23,195 bases of DNA from DATDEW01 sp046590205 (GCA_046590205.1 JBKJTT010000057.1:1-23195), one strand, 5' to 3'. Positions 15,391 to 23,195 are shown, numbered from the stretch's first letter. The notes: generated by a model not told the origin, from the sequence alone. Numbers and translations: made by a program.

Positions 15391-16410
15391 ATGATAGTAG
15401 AAGCATTCATCAAAATAGCAGTTGTACTTCTTTCTGTCTTAACGGCAGTTGCCTATCTCGTTCTCTTAGAGCGTTGGATCTCGGCATGGCTGCAGGATAG
15501 AATAGGACCAAACCGAGTAGGGCCGTTCGGATTACTGCAGCCGGCGGCTGACGTTCTCAAGCTTCTTCTCAAAGAGGACATTGAGCCGAAGAATGCTATA
15601 AAGCTCTACCATTGGCTTGCTCCGGTTATCTCGATCACGGTAGCATTAAGCGTACTTGCTATTATTCCGCTCGGAATGGCAATGACCATTGGTGATACTA
15701 CGTTCGTCCCCGCTATTGCATCGAACATCAACATCGGTGTTCTCTATATCATAGCTCTCACATCTGTTGGTGTCTATGGCATCACGCTTGCGGGTTGGTC
15801 GAGTGGTTCGAAGTATTCACTGCTTGGCGGACTTCGTTCAAGCGCACAAATGATTAGTTACGAACTCACGCTTGGCTTAGGTTTGCTTTCCGTCGTGATG
15901 CTCTCTGGTACACTTGATTTATCAGGTATCGTGAACTCACAGATAGAACACGGCTGGAATATCTTGTGGGCACCGCTCGGGTTTTTGCTTTTTCTTGTGT
16001 CGTCGTTTGCCGAGACAAACCGTCAGCCATTCGATCTGCCCGAAGCAGAACCCGAACTTGTCGGTGGGTATCATACCGAATACAGCTCAATGAAGTGGGC
16101 ATTGTTCTTTCTTGCCGAGTATGCGAACATGATCGCGGCAAGCGCAGTGATGACGGTGCTTTTTCTTGGCGGATGGCATATACCATTTATTGATACGATC
16201 GGGCTTTCTCCTACAGTCGTATCAATCCTTGGCATTGGCGCATTTATGCTCAAGATATTTGCATTTATTTTTGTCTTTATGTGGGTGCGTTGGTCTATCC
16301 CACGTTTTCGTTATGATCAACTTATGAACTTGGGGTGGAAGGTTCTTCTGCCGCTTGGTCTTTTAAATATCGTTTTGACAGCATTAGAAAAAACGTATTT
16401 ATTCAACTAA
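15391..16410 (+). CDS. nuoH: NADH-quinone oxidoreductase subunit H
   Basis: Inner-membrane subunit at the join of the peripheral and membrane arms of complex I, forming part of the quinone site and the first proton path. The 339-aa protein has about eight membrane segments. Diagnostic stretches are ERWISAWLQDRIGPNRVGP (near 27-45), LLQPAADVLKLLLKED, and the quinone-loop FAETNRQPFDLPEAEPELV followed by GYHTEYSSMKWALFFLAEY. These are essentially invariant in NuoH/ND1. It starts three bases after the nuoG stop and ends three bases before nuoI, so the three genes are one unit. Confidence 0.98.
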   Translation: MIVEAFIKIAVVLLSVLTAVAYLVLLERWISAWLQDRIGPNRVGPFGLLQPAADVLKLLLKEDIEPKNAIKLYHWLAPVISITVALSVLAIIPLGMAMTIGDTTFVPAIASNINIGVLYIIALTSVGVYGITLAGWSSGSKYSLLGGLRSSAQMISYELTLGLGLLSVVMLSGTLDLSGIVNSQIEHGWNILWAPLGFLLFLVSSFAETNRQPFDLPEAEPELVGGYHTEYSSMKWALFFLAEYANMIAASAVMTVLFLGGWHIPFIDTIGLSPTVVSILGIGAFMLKIFAFIFVFMWVRWSIPRFRYDQLMNLGWKVLLPLGLLNIVLTALEKTYLFN

Positions 16411-16413
16411 CCT

Positions 16414-16935
16414 ATGAAGTACCGCTCAAAATATAACAATCCGAGTCGTAAACGCTCACTCTCATTCTGGGAGCGCTTGTATATTCCGGAGATAGTGAAC
16501 GGGCTTCTGACAAGCATCAAACATCTTTTCAAGCCGAAGTTCGTACGCCAATACCCTGAAGAGAAGTGGGACGCGCCTGATGCGTTTCGCGGTCGTCCGG
16601 TTCTTGTGATGGCTGATAACGGTGCTGAACGCTGTGTTGCATGTGGCTTGTGTTCTCGCGTCTGTCCACCTCTCGCTATCGAAGTGCAGGCAAGCGAGAC
16701 AGAGCTCCTCAAAGAGCGTTATCCCGTTCGCTTCGAGATAAACATGCTTCGCTGTATCTTCTGCGGATTCTGTGAGGAAGTTTGCCCCGAAGAAGCTATC
16801 ATTATGAGCAAAGATTACGAGCTAACATTCAGCAAGTACGACGATGCTATCTACGGAAAAGATAAACTCCTTATTCCGAAGAAGGAACTTCAACCACGTC
16901 TGGATTACTTAAAGAAGATGAGAACTTCGTCCTAA
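16414..16935 (+). CDS. nuoI: NADH-quinone oxidoreductase subunit I
   Basis: Peripheral-arm ferredoxin-like subunit of complex I that carries clusters N6a and N6b and passes electrons toward the terminal cluster. Two CxxCxxCxxxCP motifs are complete: C74, C77, C80, C84 (RCVACGLCSRVCP) and C114, C117, C120, C124 (RCIFCGFCEEVCP). The 173-aa length is normal. The N-terminal helix region (IPEIVNGLLTSIKHLF) fits the membrane-associated anchor. It is the last nuo gene here: nuoJ does not follow, and a T9SS cargo gene starts 25 bp downstream, so the complex I genes are split in this genome. Confidence 0.97.
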   Translation: MKYRSKYNNPSRKRSLSFWERLYIPEIVNGLLTSIKHLFKPKFVRQYPEEKWDAPDAFRGRPVLVMADNGAERCVACGLCSRVCPPLAIEVQASETELLKERYPVRFEINMLRCIFCGFCEEVCPEEAIIMSKDYELTFSKYDDAIYGKDKLLIPKKELQPRLDYLKKMRTSS

Positions 16936-16960
16936 GAATGGGACATCTTATCTCATTAGA

Positions 16961-18826
16961 GTGAATCGGTATCTATTACTCATTATATTTTTTCTGATTT
17001 CCGCCGAAGGTATCTCCGGCACGAAGATATATGAGATATACGCGCCGCTAGAAATACCTGTCGGTGATGATTTCATCGTCAGCGTCACCTGCGCTCCAAC
17101 AGATAAAGGTAAGAACAGAGTTATCGTCATTGACCATCCTGCGCTATGCTCACTCAAGACTGTCTATGCCGTCTCACCGAAAAATCCTGATGAATTACTT
17201 ACACTAACCACTGACTCTGAAGTACATGGATTATTCCAACGCGAAAAAGGCAGGGCTACTTCTGTATTCCGTGATGAAAACAGTGTCTATGCAGGCGAAG
17301 CTAGTGTCATCGTTTACTACTTTGTATTTACTTCAACCGATGAGATACCCAAAGCAACATTCAAGTGTGCATTAGTCGAGAGGACTGATCCGTTCTTCAA
17401 ACCCGAACCGCTAAAAGATAAAAAAGGTAAGAAAAAAGTAAAACCTACAAACACCAACTGGCGAATGGTGAACCCGCCGCGTGGTTCTGATTTCCGATTC
17501 ACCTCATTTTCAGAAGATCATACATTGGAAGTTCTATTCGTGAGTGGCTGGGGCGAGAACTCTCGTTCACTTCACTTGAAGGGTGAGCGTTCATCAGCAT
17601 CGTTACGGGTAGTAAATGATTCACTCGGCAATTTACTCTGGAGGTCGTTTAGTATTGGGTTTTGGTATAAGACGGTTGAGCCGTTGCAAGAGATAGTCTC
17701 TGTTGTTCGAGGCTCAGATACTATTCGTGCATTTCTCGATACATACGGACAGGTGAATGTTAGCTCACATTCGGACAATGTAGTAGAGCCCATCCTACAA
17801 TCTGCATATTTTAACGAAGGTTCTTGGCATCATTGCGTATTCTCGAAAGATAGTTTTAGCATCTGGCGGTTATTCATAGACGGTGAGCTTGTTGATACAA
17901 AAAACTTTGCATACTTATCCGATTATCCAAAGAGTGAACTCTCATTCGGAAGTAGAGTTGGTACGAATGATATCTGGCTCGATGAGTTGTCCATCTTACA
18001 TCGAGTGATAACAAGTGAAGATGAAATCCGCTCCTTCATGGCTGTCTCGGCGCGTGATTCTCTCTCTGGTGCTTTTGCTATTTTCCATTTTGAGGAGTAC
18101 GGGCGAACGCCTCGCTCAAGTGTCTATGAAGAAGAGACCAATTCTGCTAGCGGGAAAGTACGATTGCGTCCGATAACAATGTCGCTTGATACAAATGCCG
18201 TTCTTGTCCCTTCATCATCGCCCGTCCTTTTTGAGGAGTCAGTTCTAAGTGTTGACCGACCCACTGTCTCGAAGTTAAACTTTGACTGGCGATCATCTCG
18301 TGAGTATAATATCAAGTCATACCAACTTGAACGGCGCATAGAAACTTTTGGAGAGTATCAAACGGTACTACGAATTGCAGCAAAGAAATATATTTCACTT
18401 TCTGATACTGAAAGCTCGGCAATAGGACGCGCTATCTATAGTGCATCAGAGACACTCCCCAAAATCTCAAAAGATATTGACTTGTATTACAGGTTAGGTC
18501 TTGTTGCGGCTGATTCATCTATCCGATATACGATGCCGCTCAAGATAGAGTATGGTGATGCAAAAGATATTTTTCTTGAACAGAACAAACCCAATCCGTT
18601 CAACTCCAAAACAACGATCAGCTATACTCTTAAAAAACCAAGCTGGTTGCACTTGGCTATCTATGACATTATGGGTAGGCAGGTAATGAAACTTGTTGAT
18701 GCAAAAACTGATGCCGGTAAACACACGATAGAGATCGATGCGACACATTGGCTGCCGGGTATTTACTTCTACAAAGCCAAGATCGGCAAACAAACTCTCA
18801 CAAAGAGGATGATCATCATAAAATAG
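16961..18826 (+). CDS. secreted LamG-like protein with T9SS type A sorting domain
   Basis: A 621-aa exported protein. Residues 1-20 (MNRYLLLIIFFLISAEGISG) form a signal peptide. About residues 185-355 look like a LamG/concanavalin A-like jelly roll: SIGFWYKTVEP, GSWHHCVFSKDSFSIWRLFIDGELV and DIWLDELSILHRVI match the strand pattern of these carbohydrate- or protein-binding domains. From 535 on the protein has the T9SS type A sorting domain: LEQNKPNPFNSKTTISYTL, LAIYDIMGRQVMKL, GIYFYKAKIGKQTLTKRMIIIK. It should be exported by type IX secretion and kept at or released from the surface. No catalytic motif is visible, so a binding or adhesive role is only a suggestion. GTG at 16961 is chosen because it directly precedes the signal peptide. 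It follows nuoI by 25 bp and may receive read-through. Confidence 0.85.
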   Translation: MNRYLLLIIFFLISAEGISGTKIYEIYAPLEIPVGDDFIVSVTCAPTDKGKNRVIVIDHPALCSLKTVYAVSPKNPDELLTLTTDSEVHGLFQREKGRATSVFRDENSVYAGEASVIVYYFVFTSTDEIPKATFKCALVERTDPFFKPEPLKDKKGKKKVKPTNTNWRMVNPPRGSDFRFTSFSEDHTLEVLFVSGWGENSRSLHLKGERSSASLRVVNDSLGNLLWRSFSIGFWYKTVEPLQEIVSVVRGSDTIRAFLDTYGQVNVSSHSDNVVEPILQSAYFNEGSWHHCVFSKDSFSIWRLFIDGELVDTKNFAYLSDYPKSELSFGSRVGTNDIWLDELSILHRVITSEDEIRSFMAVSARDSLSGAFAIFHFEEYGRTPRSSVYEEETNSASGKVRLRPITMSLDTNAVLVPSSSPVLFEESVLSVDRPTVSKLNFDWRSSREYNIKSYQLERRIETFGEYQTVLRIAAKKYISLSDTESSAIGRAIYSASETLPKISKDIDLYYRLGLVAADSSIRYTMPLKIEYGDAKDIFLEQNKPNPFNSKTTISYTLKKPSWLHLAIYDIMGRQVMKLVDAKTDAGKHTIEIDATHWLPGIYFYKAKIGKQTLTKRMIIIK

Positions 18827-18829
18827 TCG

Positions 18830-18837
18830 TATATTTG
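18830..18837 (+). promoter_or_regulatory. candidate promoter box for the thiamine operon
   Basis: TATATTTG matches TAnnTTTG exactly, and begins four bases after the stop codon of the preceding gene. Transcription would start near 18843, exactly where the riboswitch P1 stem begins, which supports the call. The flanking CGTATATTTGTA also occurs at 11196-11207. No TTG is found at the usual -33 distance. Confidence 0.5.
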
Positions 18838-18842
18838 TAGGA

Positions 18843-18927
18843 GTTCGTTAGGGGTGTCCGAGGAATTGGACTGAGATAATACCCTTACAACCTGATCCGG
18901 CTAATACCGGCGGAGGGAAACGATAAC
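18843..18927 (+). promoter_or_regulatory. TPP riboswitch (THI element) aptamer
   Basis: All the conserved parts of the thiamine pyrophosphate aptamer are present in order. P1 pairs CGTT (18846-18849) with AACG (18919-18922) and GTT/AAC further out. GGGGTG opens P2 and is closed by ATACCC. P3 pairs GTCC (18856-18859) with GGAC (18868-18871). The pyrimidine-binding CTGAGA lies at 18871-18876. ACCTGAT (18890-18896), the P5 stem CCGG-CTAATA-CCGG (18897-18910) and the pyrophosphate-side CGGAGGGAAA complete it. Optional stem P3a is absent. It precedes a TonB receptor, thiN and a permease, so TPP made by the pathway would switch off uptake and salvage. Confidence 0.96.
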
Positions 18928-18957
18928 ATAGAGTGCGTTCGTATAAAAACTTCTATG

Positions 18958-19009
18958 ATAACCGTTTTTCTCTGCTTCACTGTAAGTAAAGAAAAGCGGT
19001 TATTTGTTT
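18958..19009 (+). terminator. expression-platform hairpin of the TPP riboswitch
   Basis: ATAACCGTTTTTCT (18958-18971) pairs with AGAAAAGCGGTTAT (18990-19003) in a 14-bp stem with one G-T pair and an 18-nt loop, followed by TTTGTTT and then the ATG at 19010. This can act as an intrinsic terminator. It also buries the purine-rich AAGAAAAGCGG just before the start, so it could block ribosome binding as well. A smaller stem, CATAGA (18927-18932) with TCTATG (18952-18957), lies between aptamer and hairpin. Which structure serves as the anti-terminator is not clear. Confidence 0.65.
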
Positions 19010-21286
19010 ATGAAGTATATTTTATTGTGTCTCCCACTTGTTTTTTGCTCTTTCATTGCATCTGCGCAAGACAGCGTAAAGAAGGTCTATTCCAAAGAAG
19101 TAATTGTAACGGGTTTTCCGGCAGAAGAGAATATCACGCCAGTACCGTATGTAACAATCACGAAAGAGAAGATCGAACGTTCGGCAGAGTACAAGGATGT
19201 ACCTTCGATTCTCTCGAACCAACCATCAATAGTTTTCTATTCGCAGAGCGGACTCTATTCGGGATACTCGTTCGGTAACATTCGTGGTTTCGATCAACGT
19301 CGTCTTTCTATTCTTGTAAACGGTATCCCGCAGAACGACCCCGAAGATCATAACGTCTATTGGATCGATATGCCGGATCTTGCATCAAGCTCAACGAGCA
19401 TGACCATTCAGCGTGGCGCAGGTACGGCGTTCTATGGTCCTGCCGCTATCGGCGGTTCTATCAACGTGGTTACTGCACCTGCTATCGTGCCGACGTATGT
19501 AGTCAGTGCAATGTACGGTTCGTATAATACTGCGAAGTTTTCAATGGAAGTAAATTCTGGACTTATTGATAATAAGTATGCAGTGAGTGCGCGGCTCTCA
19601 AAGTTCAAAAGCGACGGTTATCGCAATGCCGATAAGAACGATTTGAATGCCTATCATCTATCACTTATGAGATACGATTCTGTTTTTTCGTATCAGTTCA
19701 ATTTCTATGGTGGTCAGATAGAAGATGGACTTGATTACTATGGTATCTTTCCTAATGATAAGGCGCGTAGTAACTTTGATGATAAAGAATTGCGTAAGAC
19801 TAATTGGTCAGAGAGTTTTACGTATGAACGCCGTCCCGAAGAAGGCGAGCGATTCTTTCAACCACATTATGAATTTCTTTCAACATGGAATCTAAATGAT
19901 AATACAAAGTTTACGAATTCGCTCTTTTATATTCAGGGCGACGGAGAGTTCGATTTTGACGGTTCGTGGGTACGACCATTTACAGGATACTCACACAGCT
20001 ACTACTATCGACTGACACCTGAATATGCTGATAAGTATAACTTCACTTCTTTGATTGATACTACATTAGGAAATGAACTCTCACGCTCTTACGTAGGTAA
20101 TAAACAATTCGGTTGGTTGCCCCGACTTGAGTATAAACATGAGAACGGAACGCTGAATGTCGGCGGAGAAGTACGTATTCATCGGTCATTGCATTGGGGA
20201 AAACTTTTGAGTGCAGCAAAGATGCCTGTTGACCTTCCGGGTGATTATCATTATTATGAATACAATGGTGGTAAGGATGTCTTGTCGGTTTATGCTTCGG
20301 AACAGTATCAGCTATCAGAAAATATCGGAATTACAGGCTCATTGCAGCTTGTCAATCAAAAGTATCGGTTCTTTGACGAAAAACCGTTCTATGTTGATTC
20401 TGCTTTTGCCTCAAGCAGCGGATTACTACCCGGTTTTACCTCGCATGATTTTACCGTCCCGTTCACGTTTTTAAACCCTCGTCTCGGAATAAATGTGATC
20501 TTATCCGATGCAATTACATCGTATGGAAGCATTTCCTATACATCACGCGAGCCGAGACTAAAAGACTATTATAATGCAGAGTTCTTTACCGAACCGAATT
20601 TCCAGAAGACACAATTTGGCACATATGATTATACCCAGCCGCTTATTCGTCCCGAGCATTTACTTGATGTCGAACTTGGCGTTCGTTTAAATACCTCTAT
20701 TGGCGGAGGTGTATTAACTTCCTCGCTCGGCGTTTACTACATGCCCTTTACCGATGAGCTTATAAAGACAGGTAAGAAAGATAGATTTGGTTCGTCTATT
20801 GTCGGAAATGCAGAGAGTACTATCCACATGGGCATCGAGTACAACGGAAGGTATGCCTATAGCACTCTCTTTGAAGTTGGTTTGAACTTCACGATTAGTA
20901 AGAATGAGATAAAACAATTCGATTCGTATATTGACCCGACTCTACCAGTCGGTAAAACTCCGATCGGATTTCCGTCTATACTGGGAGCACTTGACTTCCA
21001 TCTTCATATAACAAAAGGAATTGGTGTAGGTATAATAGGACGATATGTCGGCGAGATGTATGGCGATATAGAGAACAGTGATACATATAGAAACGACGCG
21101 TACTTCGTAGCAGATGCCAATCTATCACTTAAACAAAATGATCTACTCGGACTAAACTTTGTGAAAGTGTCATTACAAGTAAACAATATAGCAAATACGC
21201 TCTATACAAGTTATGTTGAATCAGGTGCAGGGTTCTTTGTCGCCGCGCCGATGAATCTTTATGGTGGTATCGAAATCGGCTTATGA
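19010..21286 (+). CDS. TonB-dependent outer-membrane receptor, probably for thiamine
   Basis: A 758-aa outer-membrane beta-barrel that imports a scarce ligand with energy from TonB. Residues 1-20 are a signal peptide (MKYILLCLPLVFCSFIASAQ). KEVIVTGF (about 26-33) is a TonB-box-like stretch. The plug domain (about 35-150) has the expected GYSFGNIRGFDQRRLSILVNGIPQ, IQRGAGTAFYGPAAIGGSINVV. The rest is a barrel of amphipathic strands ending NLYGGIEIGL, with a terminal Leu rather than the usual Phe. It lacks the N-terminal carboxypeptidase-like domain of SusC-type receptors. An in-frame TTG at 19004 is possible, but ATG at 19010 begins a better signal peptide and lies just after the riboswitch hairpin. 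TPP control and the 4-bp overlap with thiN point to thiamine or a derivative as ligand. Confidence 0.92.
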   Translation: MKYILLCLPLVFCSFIASAQDSVKKVYSKEVIVTGFPAEENITPVPYVTITKEKIERSAEYKDVPSILSNQPSIVFYSQSGLYSGYSFGNIRGFDQRRLSILVNGIPQNDPEDHNVYWIDMPDLASSSTSMTIQRGAGTAFYGPAAIGGSINVVTAPAIVPTYVVSAMYGSYNTAKFSMEVNSGLIDNKYAVSARLSKFKSDGYRNADKNDLNAYHLSLMRYDSVFSYQFNFYGGQIEDGLDYYGIFPNDKARSNFDDKELRKTNWSESFTYERRPEEGERFFQPHYEFLSTWNLNDNTKFTNSLFYIQGDGEFDFDGSWVRPFTGYSHSYYYRLTPEYADKYNFTSLIDTTLGNELSRSYVGNKQFGWLPRLEYKHENGTLNVGGEVRIHRSLHWGKLLSAAKMPVDLPGDYHYYEYNGGKDVLSVYASEQYQLSENIGITGSLQLVNQKYRFFDEKPFYVDSAFASSSGLLPGFTSHDFTVPFTFLNPRLGINVILSDAITSYGSISYTSREPRLKDYYNAEFFTEPNFQKTQFGTYDYTQPLIRPEHLLDVELGVRLNTSIGGGVLTSSLGVYYMPFTDELIKTGKKDRFGSSIVGNAESTIHMGIEYNGRYAYSTLFEVGLNFTISKNEIKQFDSYIDPTLPVGKTPIGFPSILGALDFHLHITKGIGVGIIGRYVGEMYGDIENSDTYRNDAYFVADANLSLKQNDLLGLNFVKVSLQVNNIANTLYTSYVESGAGFFVAAPMNLYGGIEIGL

Positions 21287-21945
21287 CAAGCAGGAAAAAT
21301 ATCGTGATACTCCTCGATGGTGAAGAGCCAACCTATGAGGTTGCTCATTACTTTATTTCAAAGTCAGATATTGTTATAGCAACCGATGGAGCGGCAAAGT
21401 ACGCACGTGAGATGAATTTTACTCCAAATATTATTATAGGTGACCTTGACTCTATCGACAAAGAGACTCGCACATACTATGAAGGTACCAGTACCGCTAT
21501 CATTCATGAGACAACGCAATACTCTACTGATTTTGAGAAAGCGTTAGATCATTGTATCGCTGAATATGTGATTGGTTCAGTTTGTGTGTTGGGAATACAT
21601 GGCAAACAGACAGACCATCTGATGACAAACTTTAGCGTCTTGCTTCGTTACTCGAAGAAAACACCAACGATCAAAGCATACGACGCTACCCATGAGCATT
21701 ATTTTCTTCATGAAGGGAAGCTCTCTACCACAATTGATAATAATGAGAATACTAAAATATCATTTACACCATTGCCACTAGCATTTGGCGTAAGAACAGA
21801 AGGATTATTCTATCCAATAACCAATGAAGACATGACCTTCGGTGAGCGGGAAGGATTGAGTAACATAATATCTTCTACACCGGCGATTATCACCATAGCT
21901 TCTGGTTCACTGCTGGTCTCTGTTCCATTTAGTATTGGCGTATGA
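21283..21945 (+). CDS. thiN: thiamine pyrophosphokinase
   Basis: Cytoplasmic enzyme that transfers pyrophosphate from ATP to thiamine to give TPP, trapping imported thiamine. At 220 aa it fits bacterial TPK. Motifs in order: ATDGAA (33-38), NIIIGDLDS (49-57) with the acidic Mg/ATP site, STDFEKALD (81-89), a glycine-rich loop ending in TDHLMTN (110-116), and the C-terminal substrate domain with VRTEGLFYPIT (170-180), GLSNII (191-196) and ASGSLLV. The usual GGRxDH is here GKQTDH, a mild divergence that keeps the D-H pair. ATG at 21283 overlaps the receptor stop by 4 bp, and its own stop overlaps the start of the next gene by 4 bp, so all three are translationally coupled under the TPP riboswitch. 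Salvage through TPK is what one expects in cells that take up ready-made thiamine. Confidence 0.94.
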   Translation: MTSRKNIVILLDGEEPTYEVAHYFISKSDIVIATDGAAKYAREMNFTPNIIIGDLDSIDKETRTYYEGTSTAIIHETTQYSTDFEKALDHCIAEYVIGSVCVLGIHGKQTDHLMTNFSVLLRYSKKTPTIKAYDATHEHYFLHEGKLSTTIDNNENTKISFTPLPLAFGVRTEGLFYPITNEDMTFGEREGLSNIISSTPAIITIASGSLLVSVPFSIGV

Positions 21946-23195
21946 AGCAGGCAGTACTCCCGAACCTCTCGACGATCGACCTTTGCATCATCATCGGCTA
22001 CTTAATAGCAAATGCTGCACTCGGATTCGTCGCGTTCAAACGTAAAGGGAAGGTCAAAAGCGAGATAGAGGAATATGTACTTGCCGGACGGAAGCTCACG
22101 CTCCCTGCCTTTGTAGCTTCGCTTGTCTCGACCTGGTACGGCGGTATTATTGCTGTGGGTGAATATGTCTATGACAATGGAATTGTTACATGGATAGTCT
22201 TCGGAGTGCCGTACTATGTTGCAGGACTTATCTTCGCATGGGTACTTGCATCCAGAGTAAACTCTGATACTGTTCATCTTTCGATACCTGACCGGTTGCG
22301 AGGAGTCTATGGAGTTCGAGCGGGATATATCGGCGCAGTTGCATCAGCATTAATGACAAGCCCTGCCGCATATATCATGATGCTTGCAACACTCTATGAG
22401 TGGTTCTTTGGTTTCTCGTATGTCTCTGCTGTTGTCGTAGCACTCGTGAGTTCTATGACGTATTTGTTTTATGGCGGATTTCGAGCATCAGTCAGAGCAG
22501 ATATACTGCAGTTCATCTTGATGTTCCTTGGGTTTGGTCTTATCATTCCGTTCGCATTTTTTGAATTTGGCGGTTTGTCGTATCTCTCGTCGCACTTACC
22601 AGATTCTCATACAAGTCCATTTGGTAACTTCTCTTTGCTCTATGTGTTGGTTTGGTATCTCGCAGCAATGACGACGCTTGTTGATCCAAATGTTCATCAG
22701 CGTGTATTTGCAGTTTCGTCACCAAAGATTGCAAAGAAAGGAATGTACTGGTCAGTCTTCTTTTGGCTTGTCTTTGATTTTATGACCAACGCTACTGGGC
22801 TTTATGCCTTTGCCGCTTTCCCAAATCTATCTGAAAGTAAATTCGCATATCCAGCTCTTGCCGAGTATCTTTTGCCTGTCGGCATAAAAGGACTTTTCTA
22901 TACAGGAATGCTTGCAACAGTATTGAGTACAGTTGACTCGTTCACGTTTACCAGTGCGACTATAATCGGCAGAGATATTCTGTGGCGGATATGGGGAAAG
23001 GGAAGAGAAGACAAAGAGAAGCGATTCATTCAAATAGGACTTATCATAACGGCATTGCTATCAGTTATCGTCATCTCACTTTCGACTAAAATATATCTTA
23101 TCTGGTATTCATTCAGTTCTGTGCTTGTACCAACCCTCCTATTACCACTTACTCTTAGCTATTTTCCGAATCTAAAACCAACCGGGAAGCGTGTG
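21942..23195 (+). CDS. sodium:solute symporter (SSS/SLC5) family permease, 3' end outside window; candidate thiamine transporter
   Basis: An open frame from the ATG at 21942 to the window edge, 418 codons without a stop. It overlaps the thiN stop as ATGA. The protein is hydrophobic throughout, with at least ten membrane segments visible. SSS-family marks: EEYVLAGRKLTLPAF (43-57) before TM1, LVSTWYGGIIAVG (61-73) in the broken TM1, FRADILQ-like GGFRASVRADILQF (178-191), DPNVHQRVFA (249-258) and LSTVDSFTFTSATIIGRDI (328-346). The last holds the Ser/Thr residues that, with TM1, usually form the Na2 site. It should be an inner-membrane Na+-coupled importer. The substrate cannot be read from sequence; position in a TPP-riboswitch operon with an outer-membrane receptor and TPK points to thiamine or its precursor. 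It takes the place often held by PnuT in Bacteroidota. Confidence 0.88.
   Translation, partial: MKQAVLPNLSTIDLCIIIGYLIANAALGFVAFKRKGKVKSEIEEYVLAGRKLTLPAFVASLVSTWYGGIIAVGEYVYDNGIVTWIVFGVPYYVAGLIFAWVLASRVNSDTVHLSIPDRLRGVYGVRAGYIGAVASALMTSPAAYIMMLATLYEWFFGFSYVSAVVVALVSSMTYLFYGGFRASVRADILQFILMFLGFGLIIPFAFFEFGGLSYLSSHLPDSHTSPFGNFSLLYVLVWYLAAMTTLVDPNVHQRVFAVSSPKIAKKGMYWSVFFWLVFDFMTNATGLYAFAAFPNLSESKFAYPALAEYLLPVGIKGLFYTGMLATVLSTVDSFTFTSATIIGRDILWRIWGKGREDKEKRFIQIGLIITALLSVIVISLSTKIYLIWYSFSSVLVPTLLLPLTLSYFPNLKPTGKRV

Noticed and set aside
19004..19009. TTG at 19004 as the receptor start codon
   Set aside because: It lies in the U-rich tail of the riboswitch hairpin and adds only two residues. The ATG at 19010 starts a normal signal peptide.

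Overview
The window reads as chromosomal DNA from a Gram-negative bacterium of the Bacteroidota/Chlorobiota superphylum, possibly a Kapaibacteriota- or Ignavibacteriota-like lineage. The lineage is an inference from four signs: two secreted proteins with type IX secretion (T9SS) C-terminal sorting domains, a TonB-dependent receptor, weak or absent Shine-Dalgarno sequences, and promoter-like TAnnTTTG boxes of the Bacteroidota sigma-factor type. Most genes are housekeeping. Gene density is high, many neighbours overlap by 4 bp (ATGA or GTGA), and three convergent pairs overlap at their 3' ends. No non-coding stretch exceeds about 190 bases.

Layout. 1-308: the 3' end of rsmE, meeting speA (arginine decarboxylase, minus strand) tail to tail. 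2400-3918: tRNA-Leu(CAG) followed 17 nt later by a CDF metal exporter with an unusually long C-terminus. 3907-5708: a minus-strand pair, an M29-type aminopeptidase and a SAM methyltransferase. 5790-6716: a T9SS-exported protein of unknown function. 6800-7500: an accessory island with a YoeB-type toxin-antitoxin pair between two different multi-hairpin repeats. 7500-8267: a DUF2520 dehydrogenase-like protein. 8327-10597: gap and pgk, separated by a strong hairpin terminator. 10583-11182: ruvA on the minus strand. 11236-16935: a plus-strand run of M16 protease, alanine dehydrogenase and complex I subunits nuoG, nuoH and nuoI. 16961-18826: a LamG-like T9SS cargo protein.

The most interesting block is 18830 to the end. 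A TAnnTTTG promoter box is followed at once by a complete TPP riboswitch, a long hairpin with a U-rich tail, and three translationally coupled genes: a TonB-dependent outer-membrane receptor, thiamine pyrophosphokinase (thiN) and a sodium:solute symporter (SSS) family permease that is still open at the window edge. Together these look like a thiamine salvage operon: outer-membrane uptake, inner-membrane Na+-coupled uptake, and trapping by pyrophosphorylation. In the known Bacteroidota version the inner-membrane step is usually PnuT, so the SSS protein is a candidate thiamine or thiamine-precursor transporter.

All calls come from reading motifs in the translated sequence. No database search, structure prediction or alignment was run.
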